DNA of 47,948 nucleotides, taken from positions 1 to 47,948 of the forward strand of contig JABDAO010000011.1 in NCBI GenBank assembly GCA_013289095.1, read 5' to 3'. The number at the start of each line of letters is the position of its first letter. Position 1 is the stretch's first letter. This document shows positions 9,007-15,011 of this stretch, piece after piece. The notes under the pieces are model-generated. The model did no database searches, was not told the origin of the DNA, and saw nothing but the letters and a program-made list of their open reading frames with translations. The position numbers and the translations under genes are program-made. This DNA is from Bacteroidota bacterium (GTDB lineage Bacteria > Bacteroidota > Bacteroidia > Palsa-965).

Positions 9007-10956
9007 ATGAAAACAACCACACTCCTCTTATACCTTTTTTGTGTAAGCACACTGGCTTTTTCTCAAACACAGCGTGTTGAACTCTATGAAAATTTTACGG
9101 GAGAAGATTGCCCTGCCGCTCCGGCAGCAGATTCTACCGTGCACCTTTTAATAAATGCAAACCCAGGTAAAATTGTTGCAATAGCCTACGAAACCCGGTT
9201 ACCAAACCGGCCTCCCGGAGGTTCCCTCTACAGCCAGGACAGCAGAGATATCCGTAACCGGGTGAGCTACTATGGGATCACGCTTGTTCCCTATGCGCGT
9301 TTCGACGGAAAAACACTGGCCGATCCGGCCAATGCAACCTTGAACGGGCTTTCCACACTCTTGACCCAAAACACCATAGACACCACAGCGGCCAATGTGA
9401 ATGCACCCTTTACGGTAAAAATGTCGCACACGTTCAATACAACTTACGACAGTGTCACCGTACAGATGGTCATCACGGCTACCGAGGCCCTCACCTTTAC
9501 CGGCACACTCAAAGCCCAGATAGCCATGGAGGAGGCAAAGATTAAACTTCCAGCTCCCAGCGGCTCAAACAGACAAACTACTTTTTACAACGTATGCCGT
9601 TTGATGCTCCCACCCGACACCGCCAACGGAGGGCCTTCGCTCGGAACAACCCTTCCGGCCGTCTGGGCTTCGGGCCAGACACAAACGCTGAGTTATAAAG
9701 TGTTGGTCCCCACGTCTATTTATGACAAAGGCCAGATCTGTTTTGCCGGTTTTGTACAAGATTCAACAACCTTTGTGGTTGAACAGGCTGGAATAGATGT
9801 CATCCAACCCATACCAAACGATGCATCCCTAACCTATCTGAAACCCTTTCCGTTCCTGCTGTGCAATACCGATTCGGTAACCCCCGTTGCAACCCTCTAC
9901 GATCGGGGGGCCGATACCTTGCATAATTGCATACTTACTGATTTCATCAATACTGGGGGCCTTCTTCAATCAACCTGGACCGGGACGCTTGCCCCGGGCG
10001 ATTCCACCACCGTATCGCTGCGAAAATTAGGCGTTGTCACCGGATTGAATACATTAACGGTTGGGGTTGTCTCGCCCAACGGAGTGTATGCCGTAAACTC
10101 CAGCAACACAACCCAGACCCAATCTTTTAACATCGACAGCACTGCAGTCATGGCCCCGATGGTACAACCCTTTAACCCGGTAAGCGGTTATCCGAACTTC
10201 CCTCCCCACGGATGGCTGATCGACAATCCGAGCAATAATACCACCTGGGCTGCATCGAACAACGTGGGTGATCTGGCGCTTGGCTGCGCCCGCATGAATT
10301 TCGCCAACTCCCCTCCCGGCGATATCGAGTATTTATATTGCATCAACGTAAACCTGAGCGCAGGCAATACGGCTGTCATTTTCTTTGATGTAGCCTATTC
10401 GCCTTACCCGGGCTATCCCGATTCGCTCGTCATTCAGGCTTCAGACAATTGTGCCGCCACCTGGACCACCGTCTATTCAAAAGGCCCCAACGACCTGGCC
10501 ACTGCTCCGCTCGATACCACCACCAACTTTACCCCTTCGGCAGCTCAGTGGAGACATGATGTCGTAAACCTCAATGCTTTTGCCGGACAAGACAATGTGC
10601 TTGTACGTTTTAAAGCCATCAGCGGGGGAGGAAACAACCTGTATATTGACGATGTAAACATCTCGAATTCAGCGCTTGGAATAAAAGAAAACACTCTTTC
10701 GGCCACGGTGAATGTACATCCCAACCCCTTCTCTACATCCACCCTCATCGATTTCAACCTTAGCCAGGGCCAAGACGTGGTTTTTAAGGTCTATAACCTC
10801 CTGGGCAGAGAAGTCTTTGCTTCACCCCCCTCCTCCTTCCCGGCAGGCGAGAACACCCTTGGCTTTCGTGCATCTACGCTGGCCGACGGGGTTTACTTTT
10901 TGCAGCTGAATACAACCGAAGGAACTACTTCTCAAAAAATAGTGATTTCCAGATAA
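9007..10956 (+). CDS. Secreted Omp28-like protein with T9SS sorting domain
   Basis: A 649-residue exported protein. The track start is at 8962, but the ATG at 9007 begins a clean signal peptide (MKTTTLLLYLFCVSTLAFSQ). Residues about 22-260 resemble the Omp28-related thioredoxin-like domain (VELYENFTGEDCPAAPAADS, then a conserved YSQDSR/GITLVPYARFDG segment). The usual CxxC is reduced to a single cysteine here, so redox activity is doubtful. Residues about 390-560 look like a cleaved-adhesin/MAM-type jelly roll (WLIDNPSNNTTW, NLYIDDVNIS). The last about 75 residues are a type A T9SS sorting domain (HPNPFSTSTLIDF, YNLLGREVF, GVYFLQL, QKIVISR). It should be carried across the outer membrane by T9SS and anchored or released. 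It stands alone. Confidence 0.85.
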   Translation: MKTTTLLLYLFCVSTLAFSQTQRVELYENFTGEDCPAAPAADSTVHLLINANPGKIVAIAYETRLPNRPPGGSLYSQDSRDIRNRVSYYGITLVPYARFDGKTLADPANATLNGLSTLLTQNTIDTTAANVNAPFTVKMSHTFNTTYDSVTVQMVITATEALTFTGTLKAQIAMEEAKIKLPAPSGSNRQTTFYNVCRLMLPPDTANGGPSLGTTLPAVWASGQTQTLSYKVLVPTSIYDKGQICFAGFVQDSTTFVVEQAGIDVIQPIPNDASLTYLKPFPFLLCNTDSVTPVATLYDRGADTLHNCILTDFINTGGLLQSTWTGTLAPGDSTTVSLRKLGVVTGLNTLTVGVVSPNGVYAVNSSNTTQTQSFNIDSTAVMAPMVQPFNPVSGYPNFPPHGWLIDNPSNNTTWAASNNVGDLALGCARMNFANSPPGDIEYLYCINVNLSAGNTAVIFFDVAYSPYPGYPDSLVIQASDNCAATWTTVYSKGPNDLATAPLDTTTNFTPSAAQWRHDVVNLNAFAGQDNVLVRFKAISGGGNNLYIDDVNISNSALGIKENTLSATVNVHPNPFSTSTLIDFNLSQGQDVVFKVYNLLGREVFASPPSSFPAGENTLGFRASTLADGVYFLQLNTTEGTTSQKIVISR

Positions 10957-10973
10957 ACCCAACATGAACATTA

Positions 10974-11099
10974 GAAAGGTTCCCTGGCGCCTTTCAAAGG
11001 TTCCATAGTGCCTGTGAAAGGTTCTGATGTGCCTTGATAAGGCACTAAGATGCCTTGCAATGGTTACGAGGTGCCTTAACAATGAACCTAAGAAAGCAT
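10974..11099. repeat. Degenerate 21-bp-period array, six units
   Basis: Six 21-nt blocks begin 18 bp after the Omp28-like stop codon. The first three start AAAGGTTC, and most contain GTGCCTT or a close variant in the second half. AAGG and CCTT halves let adjacent units form hairpins, for example GTGCCTT/AAGGCAC. The sequence is unrelated to the array at 7.3-8.0 kb, but the period is identical. Confidence 0.75.
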
Positions 11100-11190
11100 C
11101 CTGTGAACCCAGTTATCAGTCGGATATGCTTCTGCCCCCCCCTCTCGAGCTGCTGAATGACAACAAATTCCATCATTAATTTCAAATTCT

Positions 11191-11220
11191 TTGCAGGATT
11201 CGAAATTTCCACTAATTTTG
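11191..11220 (+). promoter_or_regulatory. tRNA-Asp promoter
   Basis: TTG at 11191-11193, a 19-bp spacer and TAATTTTG at 11213-11220 match the Bacteroidota consensus (TTG-N19-TAnnTTTG) exactly. Transcription would start about 13-15 bp before the tRNA 5' end at 11240. Confidence 0.75.
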
Positions 11221-11239
11221 CGCCTCGTTAAGAAAGAAT

Positions 11240-11313
11240 GGATCGGTAGTTCAGCTGGTTAGAATGCCGCCCTGTCACGGCGGAGGTCGCGGGTTCGAGT
11301 CCCGTCCGGTCCG
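11240..11313 (+). tRNA. tRNA-Asp (GTC)
   Basis: A 74-nt cloverleaf. The acceptor stem is GGATCGG/CCGGTCC with one G-T wobble, the D arm GTTCAGCTGGTTAGAAT, the anticodon stem CCGCC/GGCGG around loop CTGTCAC with anticodon GTC at 11274-11276, and the T arm GCGGG-TTCGAGT-CCCGT. The discriminator base is G and CCA is not encoded. Its last 15 bases form the left attachment site of the element that follows. The tRNA stays intact after integration. Confidence 0.96.
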
Positions 11314-11316
11314 CAA
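11299..11316 (+). other. attL core of the tRNA-Asp element
   Basis: GTCCCGTCCGGTCCGCAA, the 3' end of tRNA-Asp plus three bases, is repeated exactly at 20871-20888. Imperfect similarity continues about 45 bp to the right at both sites through a terminator hairpin. Confidence 0.88.
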
Positions 11317-11326
11317 CTACAAATAG

Positions 11327-11361
11327 AAAAGCCCTGTATATCAATGATGTACGGGGCTTTT
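11327..11361 (+). terminator. Terminator after tRNA-Asp
   Basis: A 15-bp stem (AAAAGCCCTGTATAT against ATGTACGGGGCTTTT, with G-T wobbles) around loop CAATG, ending in TTTT. It works in both directions and lies on the element side of attL. A near copy follows attR at 20901-20931. Confidence 0.8.
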
Positions 11362-11370
11362 GATTTGGCT

Positions 11371-11390
11371 GTTGTCGGTTTCGTTGTCGG
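11371..11390. repeat. Arm-like repeat inside attL
   Basis: GTTGTCGGTTTCGTTGTCGG is two GTTGTCGG motifs at a 12-bp step, about 55 bp inside the left core. The same 20-mer with one change occurs inside the right end at 20735-20754. This layout fits integrase arm-type binding sites; that role is inferred. Confidence 0.55.
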
Positions 11391-11425
11391 ATTGAGAGCT
11401 TTAGAACATAATGCCCAATCTGAAA

Positions 11426-12412
11426 CTATTCTAACTCCGAATCAATATCCTGAACCATTTTTACCAATTCAGGAGTTGGTGAAAATTGGGTAAGTACCTG
11501 ATCGGTTTCCTTATTGACCCAATCTAATTTAGACTGATCGTATTTCCAATCTTTGGAATCTGTTAATATGATAGTTTCATTTTCTTTTGAAGAGGCAGGC
11601 ATTTTGAAACCAAAATGCTCGACTAGATGGCGGCCCTTCATTGCGTTCAGAATGTTATAAATAGCCATTGCATAAACCCGCTCTGCTCCTTTCCTCTTTT
11701 CTTTTTTATCCGGGTTCGGCTGGGTAAAGATTTTGGTTCCGTATTTTATGGTTTCTATCAAATCCTTTTCCATATCTACAATCGGTCGCATGTGTTGAGC
11801 CTTCCTGCTGGTAAATATTTGCTTGTCCGATTTCCAGAGGTTGAGCCATTCATCAATTAAGATTTCAGCCATTTTTTTATTAGCGACCACAATATGAAAA
11901 TGGGGGTTGTACGTCCTTTTCATGGAATTAAAGTTACATTCCAATGCTCTGATTCCACTCAACTTCATGCCAGTACCCCGGTCATTCCTTTTTTTATACT
12001 TAGCGACAATTTTGTTGAACCCTCTTATCATGCCTTCGTTAATCCATTTGTTGAGATTCTTTGCAGGAATAGCTTTTACGGTAAGGGTAACAAAATAAGG
12101 GGCTTCCCAGTGTTTAAGGACAGGATAATATTTATTTATCATAACAGCTTTTTTGTTTCCAGCACATACGGTACAAATACGACTTCTGCAATAATTGGCC
12201 GAATACATTCGACCGTTTGCTGTCGTGACTTTATCTAAGCAGTAGTAAGCATTCCAAAGAGATTTCTGAAACCGTTTGTTTCCTTTTTTTTCTGCAATTT
12301 CTAACAGGACTTTTATTAATATCCGGGAAATCATTTTCTTTTTTCCCCTGCTTTGTTGCAATTTTTGATCCGTCAAATCACTGCCTTTCCCTTTTACTAA
12401 TCGTTGTTTCAT
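11426..12412 (-). CDS. Rolling-circle replication initiator (Rep_1-like HUH protein)
   Basis: A 328-residue protein with the hallmarks of plasmid Rep proteins. A zinc-binding cluster CRSRICTVCAGNKK lies at about residues 75-88, then motif FVTLTVK (about 105), the HUH motif in NPHFHIVVA (about 170), and a downstream tyrosine in ETIKYGTKIF (about 225) that is the likely nicking residue, with a lysine close by. The family nicks one strand at the double-strand origin and starts rolling-circle replication. It lies at the attL end of the element and reads toward the tRNA. The N-terminal 25 residues are basic and may start at a later Met (MISRILIKV). Its origin should lie near or within the gene but I could not locate it. 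Confidence 0.8.
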   Translation of the reverse strand: MKQRLVKGKGSDLTDQKLQQSRGKKKMISRILIKVLLEIAEKKGNKRFQKSLWNAYYCLDKVTTANGRMYSANYCRSRICTVCAGNKKAVMINKYYPVLKHWEAPYFVTLTVKAIPAKNLNKWINEGMIRGFNKIVAKYKKRNDRGTGMKLSGIRALECNFNSMKRTYNPHFHIVVANKKMAEILIDEWLNLWKSDKQIFTSRKAQHMRPIVDMEKDLIETIKYGTKIFTQPNPDKKEKRKGAERVYAMAIYNILNAMKGRHLVEHFGFKMPASSKENETIILTDSKDWKYDQSKLDWVNKETDQVLTQFSPTPELVKMVQDIDSELE

Positions 12413-12499
12413 GGCTTTTGGGTTATTTTATTTGTCCTGAATATTTCTAATGTATCAAGCATCCCGTTCCGAAATTTCGGTTGGAATGGGGGGAATCAG

Positions 12500-12790
12500 T
12501 TATCCCCGGCGGTATTTTACCGACTGAACTTTGCTAACAGAATTTTCTACCTCTGCCTTTTTATACCGAACACGTGACTGAATACGGTATGAGGGGATTG
12601 TACCCAGCTTGCTCCATTCGTTAAGCGTAGGCAAACTTATTCCCAAAATTGCAGCGGCCTGATTCCGGGTAATAAACTCGGTTTCGGGAAGATGTTCGGG
12701 ACTGTGGCTTTTGAGTTCTGACTTAACGCAATCTCTGATTAGCGTTTCAAAATCTTTTAGAGAAATTGGGGAAAGAATAAAATCATTCAT
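12500..12790 (-). CDS. HTH (excisionase/MerR-like) DNA-binding protein
   Basis: A small DNA-binding protein of about 96 residues. The C-terminal half is a helix-turn-helix_17/excisionase-type domain: FITRNQAAAILGISLPTLNEWSKLG, IPSYRI and RVRYKKAEVE. The track start at 12838 is a TTG preceding a hydrophobic run made by a poly-T tract; the internal ATG near 12790 (MNDFILSP) is preferred. It lies between the Rep and the unknown 575-residue gene, where a recombination directionality factor or a Rep regulator would be expected. A pair of 21-bp operator-like repeats lies about 60 bp upstream. Confidence 0.75.
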   Translation of the reverse strand: MNDFILSPISLKDFETLIRDCVKSELKSHSPEHLPETEFITRNQAAAILGISLPTLNEWSKLGTIPSYRIQSRVRYKKAEVENSVSKVQSVKYRRG

Positions 12791-12849
12791 GGCGTAAGAA
12801 TATGCCACAAAGCACCAACAAAAAAAAAAGGAAATCAAGAAATAAGGAA

Positions 12850-12891
12850 GGACAAAGACAACTTGTCTCTGGACAAAGACAACTTGTCTAA
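12850..12891. repeat. Two tandem 21-bp operator-like repeats
   Basis: Two copies, 12850-12870 and 12871-12891, are identical over the first 19 bases. Each contains the dyad AGACAACTTGTCT (6-bp arms, 1-bp centre). They are upstream of the HTH gene and touch the last codons of the unknown gene. Two dyads exactly 21 bp apart would face the same side of the helix; a repressor site for the HTH gene is a reasonable guess. Confidence 0.7.
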
Positions 12892-14615
12892 GTATTACGA
12901 ATGGCTCTTTCGAGGGTTTTAGGACTTATACGATGCTTTTCACAGGTGGCTTTTTCAGCTTTATTGTGTGAGTATTTTTTATTCCGGGTGAAACGGTTAT
13001 AGGTTGCGAGGTATTCCTTATACTTTACTTCTGTACTTGGGAGTTTTTTTCGTTGGGTTTTACCTACCGACTTCGATGAAACAAGCGTAGGTTTGTTAGC
13101 ATTTTTTCCATCCTCGGTGTAAGGGTCCTCGGCAATTTGCTCATGCGAACAGACTTCAAAATCCTTAAAAAGAAGAGGGTGTTTTATTTTCAGTTCATCT
13201 ACCTTGCTAACTATGCCTGAATCGAAACCATATTCTTTGATTATTGTTTTATTCACAATTTCCCAAAAATCATTTTTGGCATGTACCCACCCCTTATGAC
13301 CGCCTTCGCAACCAGAGTGAAAATAATTTGTGTGAAGTGTCCTAATGTAGGTTTTGGCGTTCGCGCCATACAACGTGTCTGGAGTTAGAGCAAAATTATC
13401 TTCAAAATACTTTACCCCCTCCGCAAAGGCTTGACAGTAAACCCCAACATAGTTTCTGCCATTAAATGTTTCATTAATGTTTTCATCCGAGTTCCATGCC
13501 GGAATTTGTCTGGAATTTAATATTAGCATCAAATATGGGGAGTAAACCGGAATCTTAAACGGGTACTCCTTTCTGGAGAAAGTGAAGCTGTCGATTCCTT
13601 TAAAGTGTTGTAAGTTTTTGTTATCCCTAAAATATTCAAGATCAATAAAATAGCTATGTAACTCCTCTTTGGTTCTGTCCTTTAGCTGTTGAAGTGGCGG
13701 GGCCGTTTGAATGATGTTATTAATTTCACTAGGTGGTTCAGGTTTCGCTAATGGAGCTATCGTAAACGGAAATTCATTTTGAAAGTAAGAGGGGGTTTCA
13801 AGGACAAGCAACCAAGCACGGTAATTCCTTCCAACCTCTTCACCCATTTCGTAAAATGCATTTGCTTCATAATAAGCATTTTCATTCGCTAGGGCTTTTT
13901 TGCCCTGATTTTTATATGTGGTAGTAAATCCATGTGCCATATTAATATTGATCGCTTTTAGAATTAATTCCTTAATGTTTTCAGGAGTGGAAATAAAGGG
14001 AGTGAAGGTTGTTTCAAATCCTTTTAGAAATCCAATGGCATAACAGTCGAAAACCATGAGAAATTCATCTGCTAATCTTTTATTATCCTTATGAGAAAAG
14101 CAAAGTAGTTCGTAGGAGCCATGTAGAACAGGAATGCATTTGGCAGTGGCAGTGTCAATGTAGATGAATTTGTTTCGTTCCATGTAATAGGTCATTACAT
14201 TTTCAGGAACAAAACCCATTTGGAAATTCAGTTTGTGTTTTCCTTTGTCAAAAGAAATGATGTCAATAGAAAGGTTGAATTGTTTTGGGAGTTTATTTGC
14301 AACCTGCCAGCTTTCCTTTTCTTTTTCTACTCTCGCTCTAATTTCGTTCTCTCGTTCGGCATTGTCTCTAAGGAAATTAAGAAAATTCTCTTTAGTAAAT
14401 TCTTTGCAATAGGACTGTTCATTTTCTATTTCTATGCCTTTATTTACTCTCAAATAATTCAGGAATGCTCCTTCGTGAATTTGCTTAAAAATAGCCTTAC
14501 TAACTTCAATTTCTTTCGGATTTTTTCCTTCACATTCACCTAGTGGAATAGCTCCCCAGAGAATTGCATCTTCAAATAATTCATCAAAGGATTTGTATGT
14601 CTTTTCGATTTCCAT
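12888..14615 (-). CDS. Unknown 575-residue protein of the element
   Basis: I do not recognise a family. The track start is a GTG at 14624, immediately after the upstream stop; the ATG three codons later (MEIEKTYKSFDE) is preferred. No signal peptide or membrane segment is evident. The N-terminal part is acidic and helical (about 1-110), the middle (about 115-300) is mixed alpha/beta, and residues about 330-480 are rich in Tyr, Phe and Asn (HSYFIDLEYFRDNKN, YVGVYCQAFAEGVKYFEDNF). The C-terminal about 60 residues are very basic (KSVGKTQRKKLPS) and end in a possible HTH (SHNKAEKATCEKHRISPKTLERAIRN). It directly follows the clamp-motif gene, so it is probably co-transcribed with the restriction-modification gene. 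It could be a transcription or replication factor of the element. Confidence 0.75.
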   Translation of the reverse strand: MEIEKTYKSFDELFEDAILWGAIPLGECEGKNPKEIEVSKAIFKQIHEGAFLNYLRVNKGIEIENEQSYCKEFTKENFLNFLRDNAERENEIRARVEKEKESWQVANKLPKQFNLSIDIISFDKGKHKLNFQMGFVPENVMTYYMERNKFIYIDTATAKCIPVLHGSYELLCFSHKDNKRLADEFLMVFDCYAIGFLKGFETTFTPFISTPENIKELILKAININMAHGFTTTYKNQGKKALANENAYYEANAFYEMGEEVGRNYRAWLLVLETPSYFQNEFPFTIAPLAKPEPPSEINNIIQTAPPLQQLKDRTKEELHSYFIDLEYFRDNKNLQHFKGIDSFTFSRKEYPFKIPVYSPYLMLILNSRQIPAWNSDENINETFNGRNYVGVYCQAFAEGVKYFEDNFALTPDTLYGANAKTYIRTLHTNYFHSGCEGGHKGWVHAKNDFWEIVNKTIIKEYGFDSGIVSKVDELKIKHPLLFKDFEVCSHEQIAEDPYTEDGKNANKPTLVSSKSVGKTQRKKLPSTEVKYKEYLATYNRFTRNKKYSHNKAEKATCEKHRISPKTLERAIRNT

Positions 14616-14624
14616 TACATCCAC

Positions 14625-15011
14625 TTAAAACAAAGAAAGCTGGCTATCATCATCCTGAACCTGTCGTTTAAGCCGGGATTGGTGAACAGGCTTATCTACC
14701 TCTTCAAATATTTCCTGCCTTTCTTCACTCTTAGCAACAACCGTTTCAATGTCAGCAATAGCCAATTCAATCTCATTGGGAGCATCAGGAATATTGTTTT
14801 CCGCTTTGTAAATACGGGCTTCTATAATCTGGCTTCTCCAAATTTCCATCAACTCAAGGGAGGAGGTAAGCCCCTTTTGAATAGCTATATCCGATTGAAG
14901 ATATATTGCTTCCAATTTTTCAGTCAGCTTTCTATCTGACATTGCAGCGAGGAGAGTTATATTTCTCTCTGCATTTTCGAGGGCTTCATGTATCCTAATG
15001 TCGTTACTCAA
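14625..15011 (-). CDS. Small protein with C-terminal sliding-clamp motif
   Basis: A 128-residue, mostly helical, acidic protein of unknown family. Its last five residues are QLSLF, a canonical bacterial beta-clamp-binding pentapeptide (QL[S/D]LF), preceded by an acidic, probably disordered tail (QVQDDDS). Its start overlaps the end of the type IIG gene by 8 bp, and its stop is next to the start of the 575-residue gene, so the three are translationally linked. The clamp motif suggests that the protein, or a complex it belongs to, is recruited to replication forks through DnaN. That role is inferred from the motif alone. Confidence 0.8.
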   Translation of the reverse strand: MSNDIRIHEALENAERNITLLAAMSDRKLTEKLEAIYLQSDIAIQKGLTSSLELMEIWRSQIIEARIYKAENNIPDAPNEIELAIADIETVVAKSEERQEIFEEVDKPVHQSRLKRQVQDDDSQLSLF

